DNA from: Lysinibacillus sphaericus
GTDB taxonomy: Bacteria; Bacillota; Bacilli; Bacillales_A; Planococcaceae
Assembly: GCF_002982115.1 (NCBI RefSeq)
Contig: NZ_CP019980.1
Location: 70,001-134,000 of the forward strand
DNA length: 64,000 bases
Direction: 5' to 3'
Shown: positions 21,985-30,676 of the stretch, in pieces
Numbering within the stretch: position 1 is the stretch's first letter
Layout: the number at the start of each line of letters is the position of its first letter
Program-made: the position numbers and the translations under genes
Notes under the pieces: generated by a model
What the model saw: only the letters and a program-made list of their open reading frames with translations
What the model was told of the DNA's origin: nothing
Database searches by the model: none

Positions 21985-23085
21985 ATGGCATTAACAGCTG
22001 GAATCGTTGGTTTACCTAACGTTGGAAAATCAACATTATTTAACGCAATTACAAAAGCGGGCGCTTTGGCTGCCAACTATCCATTCGCAACAATCGATCC
22101 AAACGTAGGTATTGTTGAAGTACCTGATGCACGTTTAGACAAACTAACAGAGTTAGTAATACCAAAAAAGACTGTGCCAACAGCATTTGAATTTACTGAT
22201 ATTGCAGGTATCGTAAAAGGCGCTTCTAAAGGAGAAGGCTTAGGAAACAAATTCCTTGCACATATCCGTGAAGTAGATGCAATCTGCCAAGTAGTACGTT
22301 GCTTTGTAGATGAAAATATTACACACGTGTCAGGTGCGGTAGATCCAATTGATGACATTGAAGTAATTAATTTAGAGCTAGCACTTGCTGATTTAGAATC
22401 AGTGGATAAACGTTTACAACGCGTAAGCAAAATGGCAAAACAAAAAGATAAAGAAGCGATGGTGGAAGAACCGATTCTTCTAAAAATCAAAGCTGAATTA
22501 GAAAACGGACGACCTGCTCGTGCTGCTGAACTTTCAGAGGACGAACTAAAAGTGATTAAAGGTCTTCACCTATTAACGATTAAACCAATGCTTTATGTTG
22601 CCAATGTTTCAGAAGACGAAGTGGCAGATGCAGATAATAATGAATATGTTCAAAAGGTACGTGAATATGCATCAGCTGAAGGTGCACAAGTCATTACAAT
22701 TTGTGCAAAAATTGAAGAAGAAATTTCTGAGCTTGACGATGAAGAAAAAGCGATGTTCTTAGAAGAACTAGGCATTAAAGAATCAGGTTTAGACCAACTA
22801 ATCCGTACTTCATATGATTTACTAGGTCTTGCCACATACTTCACAGCTGGAGTCCAAGAAGTACGTGCATGGACATTCCGTAAAGGCATGAAAGCACCAC
22901 AATGTGCTGGTATTATTCATACAGACTTTGAGCGTGGATTTATTCGTGCAGAAACAGTTGCTTTCGATGATTTAGTAGAAGCAGGCTCACAAGCTGCTGC
23001 GAAAGAAGCGGGGAAAGTACGTCTTGAAGGTAAAGAATATATTGTACAAGACGGCGATATCATGTTATTCCGCTTTAACGTGTAA
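21985..23085 (+). CDS. ychF: Ribosome-associated ATPase YchF/EngD
   Basis: Obg-like P-loop protein that hydrolyses ATP in preference to GTP and binds ribosomes; linked to stress responses. GLPNVGKSTLFNAIT is at residues 8-22, DIAGIVKGASKGEGLGN follows, and the C-terminal TGS domain is complete (366 aa). ATG 21985 gives the conserved start MALTAGIVGLPNVG. A TTG at 21973 abuts the GAAAGG site and is unlikely. Confidence 0.97.
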   Translation: MALTAGIVGLPNVGKSTLFNAITKAGALAANYPFATIDPNVGIVEVPDARLDKLTELVIPKKTVPTAFEFTDIAGIVKGASKGEGLGNKFLAHIREVDAICQVVRCFVDENITHVSGAVDPIDDIEVINLELALADLESVDKRLQRVSKMAKQKDKEAMVEEPILLKIKAELENGRPARAAELSEDELKVIKGLHLLTIKPMLYVANVSEDEVADADNNEYVQKVREYASAEGAQVITICAKIEEEISELDDEEKAMFLEELGIKESGLDQLIRTSYDLLGLATYFTAGVQEVRAWTFRKGMKAPQCAGIIHTDFERGFIRAETVAFDDLVEAGSQAAAKEAGKVRLEGKEYIVQDGDIMLFRFNV

Positions 23086-23160
23086 TTTAAAATTGCCATT
23101 ATGAATGTAAGCAATTCTCATGAAATACAAACAGAATGTAGTTTATATTCATAAAAACAT

Positions 23161-23210
23161 AATAGGCTATCTCCTAGCGAATCTTTTCATGTTTGGGATA
23201 GCCTATTTTT
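23161..23210 (+). terminator. ychF terminator
   Basis: Perfect 11-bp arms AATAGGCTATC and GATAGCCTATT with a 25-nt loop, followed by Ts. Confidence 0.8.
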
Positions 23211-23254
23211 GGTTATATAGATATCAGAATTTTCAATTTCTAAAGGGGGATATT

Positions 23255-24295
23255 ATGAACATAGTAGAAATAAAAAAGCGGGCTTTAGAAATCGAACAGT
23301 CAGGAAAGTTACCACAAGATATATTAGAAATTATTTATGAGCAACGATTGTTTAAATTATTTATTGCAAAAGAGTTAGGTGGTAAAGATTTAGACTTACT
23401 CGAAGGAATAAAAGTATTTCAGCGCATGTCTGCTATCGATGGAAACTTTGGCTGGCTTGTGACAATAGGAACAGGCGGAAATATGTTTGTGCCAACGTTT
23501 AAGCAAGAAATAGCTGAAGAGATTTTTTCACCAAGCGATGCAGTAATAGCAGGGAGCGGCTACCCTACAGGTACAGCCGTAAAAATGGACAGCGGTTATT
23601 CGGTAACAGGGCAGTGGAAGTATTGTAGTGGTGCTGACTATGCAACAACATTTACCATGAATTGCTTTATTAAAGAAGATGGTATGCTGACAGATAAAAT
23701 CATTAGTTGCGCGGTGAGCCGGGAGCAAGTAGAAATTATCAATGATTGGCAAGCAATGGGTCTAAAAGCAACAGCAAGTCATACAATCCGAGTACAAGAT
23801 ATATGGATACCATTCGATCAAACATTCCAATTAGGTATTTGTAAAAATAATTATGATAATGCAGTCTATCGTTTTCCGTTTGGCACTTTTGCAGAGGCTT
23901 CTTTTTTAAGTGTTTGTCTGGGCATTACGGAGAATTTCTTAGAGGAGGCTGCAACTGTCATTGAACGAAAAAATAAAGAATCCCATCGCACAGAACGTAT
24001 TGGCGCATTGCAGTTTCTTTATATGCAACAACTAAAGCGTTTTAGACAGATTGAAGAACATTTTTACGCAATGTTGACAATCTATTGGCAAAAACATAAA
24101 CAGGGAATTGAACTGACAGAGCAAGAATACCAACAGTTTACGGAAATGAGCAAAGAAAGTGCAGCTGACTGTGTGGACATTGCTAATAGTATTATTCGCA
24201 GTCTCGGAATGGACGCTATTATTGAAACAGCAACGATTAACCGCATTTGGCGAAATTTATGTACAGCTGCACAACATGGATTTTTAACACCATAA
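23255..24295 (+). CDS. Acyl-CoA-dehydrogenase-like flavoprotein
   Basis: 346-residue protein with acyl-CoA dehydrogenase fold features: a helical N-domain, the flavin-region motif VTGQWKYCSGADYATTF near residue 110, and a helical C-domain. The sequence ATASHTIRVQDIWIPFDQTF resembles the branch that includes flavin-dependent monooxygenases (HsaA/DszC type). So it may be an oxygenase or desulfurase-like enzyme rather than a beta-oxidation enzyme; substrate unknown. ATG 23255 follows AAAGGGGG; an upstream extension in frame covers the ychF terminator and was rejected. Confidence 0.75.
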   Translation: MNIVEIKKRALEIEQSGKLPQDILEIIYEQRLFKLFIAKELGGKDLDLLEGIKVFQRMSAIDGNFGWLVTIGTGGNMFVPTFKQEIAEEIFSPSDAVIAGSGYPTGTAVKMDSGYSVTGQWKYCSGADYATTFTMNCFIKEDGMLTDKIISCAVSREQVEIINDWQAMGLKATASHTIRVQDIWIPFDQTFQLGICKNNYDNAVYRFPFGTFAEASFLSVCLGITENFLEEAATVIERKNKESHRTERIGALQFLYMQQLKRFRQIEEHFYAMLTIYWQKHKQGIELTEQEYQQFTEMSKESAADCVDIANSIIRSLGMDAIIETATINRIWRNLCTAAQHGFLTP

Positions 24296-24321
24296 TAACT
24301 TATGCTCCTAGAAGATAGCCA

Positions 24322-24885
24322 TTACTTATCCGTTTTCTGTGGAGGATAAACATACAGCTTTGGTAACTGAGGATCGTCCTCTACAAGAGCATGTTTAGGA
24401 TATTTGCGTAATTCCTTATACATGGCGAAATCTCCGACTGCTCCGCCAATTAAAAAGGCACCTGCAAGTAGTAAGATGGTACTGTTAAAGTAAAAGCCAG
24501 CAATGGTTGGAACAATACCAGTTGTCCAAAATGGCAATAACAACGCCTTTTTCATTGCATAATTAGGGAGAGGTTTGTCGGTCGTTGCATAGGCTACCCC
24601 AAGCTCTAAGTTAATACCGTATTTTAGCGATTTAAAAGGCACGCCACCAAAGAGCATAAAGCCAATTAAATGAAAGGCTTCATGCAATATGATAAGCACG
24701 ATATAAAGTACGACAAAAAGGATAAATCCACTTAGCATTTGCCAAACCGAAATTTGAAACTCCTTCATACATATAAATTGTATGGCAATAAATAAAATAG
24801 CGAGGCCACTAGTAATAACAACACTATCCATCATTAGTTTCTTAATATCTAATTCAATTACTTCGGGTTTTTGATCGGGTAACAT
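24322..24885 (-). CDS. DUF3267 putative membrane zincin
   Basis: 187-aa membrane protein with four or five hydrophobic segments and an HEAFHLIGF motif at 68-76, i.e. the HExxH zinc-protease signature inside a membrane helix, as in DUF3267 proteins. The FGGVPFKSLKYGI stretch after it is also typical of this family. Substrate unknown. The start is fixed by AAGGAGG six nt before ATG 24885. It converges on the flavoprotein gene with 26 bp between stops. Confidence 0.82.
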   Translation of the reverse strand: MLPDQKPEVIELDIKKLMMDSVVITSGLAILFIAIQFICMKEFQISVWQMLSGFILFVVLYIVLIILHEAFHLIGFMLFGGVPFKSLKYGINLELGVAYATTDKPLPNYAMKKALLLPFWTTGIVPTIAGFYFNSTILLLAGAFLIGGAVGDFAMYKELRKYPKHALVEDDPQLPKLYVYPPQKTDK

Positions 24886-25058
24886 AGAAGTCCTCCTTCA
24901 TGAAATTAGTAATCTTCATTATATCGAATGAATTATTTGATTGCGACTTGAAAGACAGATGCCAATGTGTTACAATTCATTGATGTGAGTAATATTTATT
25001 ACTTACTCCTTGCTCCCTGCAAACAGGAGAGCCTGAGTCCATAAGGAGGTGTAAACAG

Positions 25059-25349
25059 ATGAGAAAATACGAATTAATGTACATCGTACGTCCAAACATT
25101 GAAGACGAAGCGAAGAAAGCTTTAGTTGAACGTTTCAACGAAATCTTAACTTCTAACGGTGCTGAAGTCATCGAAGCAAAAGAGTGGGGCAAACGCCGCT
25201 TAGCTTACGAGATCCAAGACTTCCGCGAAGGTTACTACCAAATCGTGAAAGTAAACGCTCCTTCAGAAGCAATCAACGAATACACACGTCTTGCTAACAT
25301 CAGCGAAGATATCATTCGTCACATTGCAGTTCGCGAAGAAGCAAAATAA
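25059..25349 (+). CDS. rpsF: 30S ribosomal protein S6
   Basis: 96-aa S6, with [21 protein letters not shown] at the N-terminus and the conserved [13 protein letters not shown]. It heads the rpsF-ssb-rpsR operon and is preceded by AAGGAGGTG. The 170-bp leader contains short inverted repeats (GTGAGTAA/TTACTTAC near 24984-25005), but I could not identify the S6:S18 binding motif with confidence. Confidence 0.97.
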   Translation: MRKYELMYIVRPNIEDEAKKALVERFNEILTSNGAEVIEAKEWGKRRLAYEIQDFREGYYQIVKVNAPSEAINEYTRLANISEDIIRHIAVREEAK

Positions 25350-25385
25350 TTTTAAACAAAATGCTGAAAAGGAGGTTGCATTCTG

Positions 25386-25958
25386 ATGATAAATCGTGTC
25401 GTATTAGTTGGAAGACTAACAAAAGACCCTGAGCTGCGCTACACACCGAATGGTATTGCGTCTACTCGATTTACAGTAGCTGTGAATCGTACATTCTCAA
25501 ACCAACAAGGTGAAAAAGAAGCAGATTTCATTAGCTGCGTTGCTTGGCGTAAACAGGCTGAAAACTTAGCGAACTTCATGAAAAAAGGAAGTTTGATTGG
25601 AGTAGAAGGTCGTATCCAAACAGGTAGCTATGAAGGACAAGATGGTAAGCGTGTATATACAACTGATGTTGTGGCAGATAGCGTACAGTTTTTAGAGCCT
25701 CGTAGTGGTGGAGGTGCTCCTGCATCGAACCAATACGGCGGACAATCTTACGCTAATAGCCAGCCGTCATATGGCGGTGGACAACCACAACAACAGTATG
25801 GTGGCGCGATGCCTCAGCAAGGTTCATTTGGCGGCGGTGCTTCTTATCAGCAAAATCAACCACCAATGAATCAGCCGAACTATACACGAGTAGACGAAGA
25901 TCCATTTGCGAATAGCAAGGGACCGATTGAAGTATCAGAAGACGATCTTCCATTCTAA
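25386..25958 (+). CDS. ssb: Single-stranded DNA-binding protein
   Basis: Essential SSB coating single-stranded DNA at forks and recruiting repair proteins. The OB fold occupies about 1-105 ([23 protein letters not shown]...). A long Gly/Gln/Tyr-rich flexible linker follows, and then the acidic tip EDDLPF that binds partner proteins. 190 aa. It lies between rpsF and rpsR with an AAGGAGG site. Confidence 0.97.
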   Translation: MINRVVLVGRLTKDPELRYTPNGIASTRFTVAVNRTFSNQQGEKEADFISCVAWRKQAENLANFMKKGSLIGVEGRIQTGSYEGQDGKRVYTTDVVADSVQFLEPRSGGGAPASNQYGGQSYANSQPSYGGGQPQQQYGGAMPQQGSFGGGASYQQNQPPMNQPNYTRVDEDPFANSKGPIEVSEDDLPF

Positions 25959-26005
25959 TTCTTCGAGCTACAAAAACTATAAACTTATAAGGAGGAGACA
26001 TCACT

Positions 26006-26242
26006 ATGGCACCACGTCGCGGAGGCCGCAAACGCCGTAAAGTTTGCTATTTTACATCTAATAACATTACGCATATCGACTATAAAGATGTGGATTTATT
26101 AAAAAAATTCATCTCTGAACGCGGTAAAATTTTACCACGTCGCGTAACTGGCACTAGCGCTAAGTACCAACGTAAATTAACTTCAGCTATCAAAGTTTCT
26201 CGTATTATGGGATTACTTCCATTCGTATCTGAAGATAAATAA
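26006..26242 (+). CDS. rpsR: 30S ribosomal protein S18
   Basis: 78-aa basic S18 starting [16 protein letters not shown], with conserved [18 protein letters not shown] and RIMGLLPFV. It pairs with S6 in the 30S platform. Last gene of the rpsF operon, ended by a strong hairpin. Confidence 0.98.
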   Translation: MAPRRGGRKRRKVCYFTSNNITHIDYKDVDLLKKFISERGKILPRRVTGTSAKYQRKLTSAIKVSRIMGLLPFVSEDK

Positions 26243-26250
26243 GATGATTG

Positions 26251-26286
26251 AGCACAACAAGGTTTAATGCCTTGTTGTGCTTTTTT
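26251..26286 (+). terminator. rpsF-ssb-rpsR terminator
   Basis: AGCACAACAAGG pairs perfectly with CCTTGTTGTGCT over a 7-nt loop, followed by Ts. Confidence 0.9.
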
Positions 26287-26475
26287 ATTTCCTTGAAAAT
26301 CGATACAGAACAAACCCCCAAAAATGGAGGCAGATTTACATAGATGTCTAAATAAACATCACTATTAAAACTATCAATTTTTATTAAATTTAGAATATTG
26401 ACAGATAATTATATTTTAAATTATTATAATATTGAAAATTTTAAAATTTATTTTGTAATTCAAGAGGTGTTAAAT

Positions 26476-26583
26476 TTGAAAACTACAAAATGGATGTTGG
26501 TAGGTGCACTTTTAGATCTCTTTTGTCCCATCCTCTTTCTTACAATGAAGGTAAAACAAAGTGAAAAACTGTTTAGTATCTAG
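26476..26583 (+). CDS. Small hydrophobic peptide of ABC island
   Basis: 35-codon ORF starting TTG 8 nt after AAGAGGTG. The product begins MKTTKWMLVGALLDLFCPIL: a short basic start, one hydrophobic segment of about 18 residues, then a charged tail. It overlaps the next gene by 23 bp, implying coupled translation. I do not recognise a family. It could be a small membrane subunit, a secreted peptide or an immunity-like peptide. The longer upstream reading frame lacks a ribosome-binding site. Confidence 0.5.
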   Translation: MKTTKWMLVGALLDLFCPILFLTMKVKQSEKLFSI

Positions 26584-27493
26584 TAGGTTTTTGTTACTAA
26601 CGTTGCTATTGTTTACTAGCGCCACTTCCTTGCTTTATATACTGGACTCTGTTAGTTATACCAATATGATTAACAATGGCTATATCAGTAAAAATGCTGT
26701 TGAATTCATTATTAAAACCGAAGAGCCTTCTCTAGACATTGACTTAGAAGAACCGTATTTGTTAATGCAATATAAACTAGATAATCCACAATTAAAATAT
26801 ATTTATATTCATCCATCCGTAAAGTTGCCACCTATAAACTATCAAAAACAACCACGCTCAACAGACTATATAATTACAGGCAATGTTTTTCCTGAAGAGG
26901 TACTGTCAAGAAATATGAAAAGCCTCGTTATTGGACAATTTGACACACCATCCTCTTACTTAAATAGAGAGGCATGGTATATAGTCATGTCTCAACAAAT
27001 CAACTTGAAAAATGGAACGAAGTTTATTCTCAATGTGGAAAGTGGCAATCCACATCAATTAATTGAAAAAATACTTCCTAATACGAGTTATCAGCTACTT
27101 GAAAACGAGGATAGAGGAACTGCCATATTAACTTCCAATATTTTATTGAAAGGATTCTTAATCATTTCTTTACTATTTGTCATTATTGCACAAGCTGTTT
27201 CAGTCGTTTATGCCATTCAAAGTAAAAAATCTATTGTTCAAATATTGTATTTTGCAGGAGGGAAATGGCAACTTATATTTCTTAAAGTGTTTAAAATAGA
27301 ATTCATTGCGCTCATCATGATCATGTTATTGGCATTTTTATCATTAATAGCGTTTAACCATTTCTATTCGATTTGGGGGAATCAGTGGTACTACGTATCT
27401 GTTTTCTATATATTAGTAACATTTATAGTGTATTTTTTAGCCTGTCTGCTCATGACAAAGTCCTTGATTAAAAAAGGAGTAAGATCGTTTTGA
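26561..27493 (+). CDS. FtsX-like permease, bacteriocin ABC type (first half)
   Basis: 310-aa membrane protein with one N-terminal segment (about 10-28), a long extracytoplasmic domain (about 30-190) and three C-terminal segments (about 192-218, 248-270, 275-300). This is the FtsX/MacB-type half-permease topology. With the next gene it resembles the two halves of the DUF1430 bacteriocin-associated integral membrane protein family, here encoded separately. That assignment is from topology and context, not a confirmed match. Start is GTG overlapping the small peptide gene. Confidence 0.6.
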   Translation: MKNCLVSSRFLLLTLLLFTSATSLLYILDSVSYTNMINNGYISKNAVEFIIKTEEPSLDIDLEEPYLLMQYKLDNPQLKYIYIHPSVKLPPINYQKQPRSTDYIITGNVFPEEVLSRNMKSLVIGQFDTPSSYLNREAWYIVMSQQINLKNGTKFILNVESGNPHQLIEKILPNTSYQLLENEDRGTAILTSNILLKGFLIISLLFVIIAQAVSVVYAIQSKKSIVQILYFAGGKWQLIFLKVFKIEFIALIMIMLLAFLSLIAFNHFYSIWGNQWYYVSVFYILVTFIVYFLACLLMTKSLIKKGVRSF

Positions 27494-28776
27494 ATACAGC
27501 TAGACTTCTACTGAAAAATAATAAATGGTTTACGTTGTTTTTAAGGTTACTTTCATTTCTATTTTCTGTCGTTTTATTTGTACTGTTAGTAAATATAAAT
27601 ATTTCAAAAATAGAAATACGTTCAGCAAGTAAATTTCATCACTACAATATCTATCAGATTACGGATGATTTAATCGGTAAAAGAGAAATTGAATTTTTTA
27701 AAGATGTAAAAAACTATGATATACTCAATGATTTTAATAACCGGGTATTTGAAAATAGTAAATTGATCTTTTATAATGCCGTATCGCAACCAATAGGCTT
27801 AAAACAATATCCCCCTGATAAGAAGTTCTCCGCCAACTATGAATTTGGTTCCAATAATGATGTATACGAGTACGATGGGCAGTTTTATCAATCCACTAAA
27901 TCGATTCAAATTACTAAATCCGTTTTTGATTATAATGTCGTTGAACTGGTGGAAGGACAGCCATTTGATGATTCTGCTTATGTCTACGTAGCAGGAAAAA
28001 ATGAAATACCGGTCATTCTTGGCTCTGACTATCGTCAATACTATAAGTTAAATGACCAATTAGAGCTTCATTATTACTATGAAAAATTTGTCGGGCGAGT
28101 AGTCGGTTTTGCAAAGGAAAATTCATTTATTTTCACTAATCTTGAACCGCAGCAAGTGCTCAATCGCTACATCCTACTGCCTTCCATGTCGCTTTCTGAA
28201 CAACCTTCTATGTTGTTACAAAAAACAGAGGTAGATGAAATATTCTTTCGCGCACTTCTATTAAGTAACATGGGTGGTTATTTAATGACCAACTTAAACG
28301 CGCTTGAGGTAAGAAAGGAAGTTGCAGACATAGGAAAAGTTACGAATTTCACTAATTATCAAATTATTGGTGCGAATTCGCTATCAGTGAATCTTTTATA
28401 CAAAATGGTTGATGCCAATCAAACACTTATTTTTACAATATCGGGTGTTGTATTTATTTTCATATTGTGTGCTTTCTATTTGTTCGTTAAGAGTTTCATA
28501 AAAAGACAATTCGATACGTATTTAGTGTTCATTATGAGTGGGGTTACAAATAATAAAATTAAAAAAACTATACAATTCCAATTTTCAACCCTCAATGGTA
28601 TGAGTATAGGACTGGCATTGTTGTGCACCGTTCTATTTATGCAAGACATTACGCTACTATCTATTTTATTAATTGCTGGGTTCTTGGTTTGGTTGTTATT
28701 CTATGTCGTAGTTTATATATTAGTGAATCAATTATTAGCAACGACGAATATCATTGAAAAGTTAAAGGGTGATTAA
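27490..28776 (+). CDS. FtsX-like permease, bacteriocin ABC type (second half)
   Basis: 428 aa with the same layout as its neighbour: a segment at about 15-35, a large extracytoplasmic domain rich in Tyr, Asp and Asn (about 40-315), then three segments (about 317-340 and two within 370-417). It starts at a TTG that overlaps the previous stop (TTGA) with AAAGGAG at good spacing, so it is a deliberate second cistron and not a frameshift product. It overlaps the ATPase gene by 8 bp. Substrate unknown. Confidence 0.6.
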   Translation: MNTARLLLKNNKWFTLFLRLLSFLFSVVLFVLLVNINISKIEIRSASKFHHYNIYQITDDLIGKREIEFFKDVKNYDILNDFNNRVFENSKLIFYNAVSQPIGLKQYPPDKKFSANYEFGSNNDVYEYDGQFYQSTKSIQITKSVFDYNVVELVEGQPFDDSAYVYVAGKNEIPVILGSDYRQYYKLNDQLELHYYYEKFVGRVVGFAKENSFIFTNLEPQQVLNRYILLPSMSLSEQPSMLLQKTEVDEIFFRALLLSNMGGYLMTNLNALEVRKEVADIGKVTNFTNYQIIGANSLSVNLLYKMVDANQTLIFTISGVVFIFILCAFYLFVKSFIKRQFDTYLVFIMSGVTNNKIKKTIQFQFSTLNGMSIGLALLCTVLFMQDITLLSILLIAGFLVWLLFYVVVYILVNQLLATTNIIEKLKGD

Positions 28777-29434
28777 AATCATAAGCTTTATTTCTTTAGA
28801 TAACATCGTAAAAGCGTATAATGAAAAAATAATATTACATCACATTAATTTAGAAATTGTTAACAATCAATTCATTTCTATAAAAGGACCTAGTGGCGTT
28901 GGAAAAAGCACACTTTTAAATATATTGGCTGGACTTGAAAAAGCGGATAGTGGTAAATATATTTTGGATCGTATAGAAATGCATGCCCAAAATCTTAATG
29001 AGCTTTCGGAAATAAGAGGCAGTCGAATCGGATACATATCACAATACAATCCAATGATTCGCAACCTTACAGTTCGGGAAAATATCGTAGTACCTTTATT
29101 ATTAGGCAACTATAATCAAAAGCAAATCACGGCATATCTCGATGAACTAAGTGCCTGTTTAAAAATTAATCATTTACTTGATAAGAAAATTGACAAGTTA
29201 TCTGGTGGAGAAAGACAACGAGTAGGAGTCATCAGAGCACTGATTAAAAAGCCTATATTGTTGATTGCTGATGAGCCGACTGGGTCATTGGATGACGATA
29301 CGACAATTTTAGTGTTTCACCTTTTTAAAAGGCTGTCTGAAAGTGGAACGACTATCGTTATGGCTACTCATAGTCATTTAAGTTCTCAATATGCTGATAA
29401 AGAATATAGGATGAGTTCGGCGGGGATTTTTTAA
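28769..29434 (+). CDS. ABC transporter ATP-binding protein
   Basis: 221-aa ATPase with Walker A GPSGVGKST near residue 40, Q-loop YISQYNPM, signature LSGGERQRVGV, Walker B LLIADEPTGSLDD and H-loop ATHS. It is of the MacB/LolD-like class that pairs with FtsX permeases, as in putative bacteriocin-export (lactococcin 972 group) loci. Start GTG 28769 has only AAAGGG close by, so translation probably depends on coupling to the preceding gene. Base composition of the island is more AT-rich than its neighbours, suggesting acquisition. Confidence 0.85.
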   Translation: MIKIISFISLDNIVKAYNEKIILHHINLEIVNNQFISIKGPSGVGKSTLLNILAGLEKADSGKYILDRIEMHAQNLNELSEIRGSRIGYISQYNPMIRNLTVRENIVVPLLLGNYNQKQITAYLDELSACLKINHLLDKKIDKLSGGERQRVGVIRALIKKPILLIADEPTGSLDDDTTILVFHLFKRLSESGTTIVMATHSHLSSQYADKEYRMSSAGIF

Positions 29435-29487
29435 AACGCTCAAACCGTGGGTGATATGTAGCTATTATTCGGTGAATTTTGGTATTT

Positions 29488-29518
29488 TGAGTTCGGTATT
29501 GTACCGGACTCATTTTTT
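29488..29518 (+). terminator. ABC island terminator
   Basis: TGAGTTCGGTA pairs with TACCGGACTCA over a 3-nt loop (one G-T pair), followed by six Ts. The remaining bases to 29720 show no gene. Confidence 0.87.
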
Positions 29519-29720
29519 ATTTTCGCCTTTATCTGGGGTGATTTTTTTGCCCCAAAATAGTAAAATTCCATACCATTATCCTATTTTGATAAGGAAACTT
29601 CACTTTTGTCATTATTTCATCAAAAAGCCTTTAGACGTTCTTAGCGTTTTTTGTTCAATAAGGTGAAAAAATGGTACAATAAAGTTTAGTAAGTTTGACT
29701 GATAAAAAGGAAGGTTTTCA

Positions 29721-30662
29721 ATGCCGAATAATCAAACAAAGGCGCTTGTACAAGGCTCGATGATGGTTGCAATGTTTACAATCTTAATGATTGCTTCAGC
29801 ATATGTACCAATTATTTCTTTAGTAGCCTTACTATTTACTCCATTACCAATTGCTTGGTATAGCGCAAATTACAAGCGTTCCTCATCAATACTCGTCGCA
29901 GTTGTAGGTTGTATATTAACTGTGCTAACGAGTGGACTGTTTATGCTACCATTCGCCTTTATTATGGCGTTACTTGGGGTAATCATAGGTAATGCAATTC
30001 AATTAAAGAAGAGCAAACTTTATTTATTCATGTCATCTGGTATCGCGGTACTTTTATCGTCAGCACTTGTCTATTTAGCCTATGTGCAATTAGCGGGAAT
30101 TAACGTGATGGAAATGAGCTTGGACATTGCCCGAGATAGTTATGAGCAATCCAACGAGCTTGCTAAAAGTATGACAGGTCAAATCGCTATTCAACCTGAA
30201 CAAATGGAGGCTATGCTTAACACAATTGAGCTAACAATACCTTCGACAGTAACAATCTTTGCATTTTTAATAGCATTTACTATCATTACATTGAATTTAC
30301 CTATTTTAAAACGATTAGGTTTAGCAGTACCAAAATTTCCAGCATATGAAAATATGCGACTTCCACGCTCTATTTTATGGTACTACATGATTATTTTGTG
30401 TATTAATCTATTTATACGTCCAGAAGCGGGCTCTATGCTAGATATTATTGTATTAAATGTGTCTTATATTTTGTGGCTTTTATTAATTCTTCAAGGAATA
30501 TCATTTATTCATTATTTCATTGCGACGAAAGGAATGCCGAGTGTTGTCAAATGGATAGCTACCATTTTAGCTATTCCACTATCATCATTCATTATCTTAC
30601 TCGGTATTATAGATTTAGGTTTCGACGTGCGTTCACTTGTGAAAGGGAAGACTAAGGAATAA
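29721..30662 (+). CDS. yybS: DUF2232 membrane protein YybS
   Basis: 313-aa polytopic membrane protein (about eight segments) of the YybS/DUF2232 family, found immediately before gdpP in Bacillales. It resembles the transmembrane part of vitamin-uptake (ECF) S components, but its role is not established. Start MPNNQTKALVQGSMMVAMFTI follows AAAAGGAAGG. gdpP starts 14 bp after its stop, so the genes form one operon with rplI and dnaB. Confidence 0.9.
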   Translation: MPNNQTKALVQGSMMVAMFTILMIASAYVPIISLVALLFTPLPIAWYSANYKRSSSILVAVVGCILTVLTSGLFMLPFAFIMALLGVIIGNAIQLKKSKLYLFMSSGIAVLLSSALVYLAYVQLAGINVMEMSLDIARDSYEQSNELAKSMTGQIAIQPEQMEAMLNTIELTIPSTVTIFAFLIAFTIITLNLPILKRLGLAVPKFPAYENMRLPRSILWYYMIILCINLFIRPEAGSMLDIIVLNVSYILWLLLILQGISFIHYFIATKGMPSVVKWIATILAIPLSSFIILLGIIDLGFDVRSLVKGKTKE

Positions 30663-30676
30663 GGGGCTGATGAGTA

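Noticed and set aside
22077..22490. 137-aa minus-strand open frame
   Set aside because: Antisense shadow of ychF with Ser/Thr-rich translation.
24960..25050. Possible S6:S18 autoregulatory leader before rpsF
   Set aside because: Short inverted repeats exist, but I could not find the conserved CCG-containing bulge; not enough to call.
27490..27493. Frameshift artefact splitting one permease
   Set aside because: The second gene has its own AAAGGAG site, and each protein has complete 1+3 helix topology, so two genuine cistrons are more likely.
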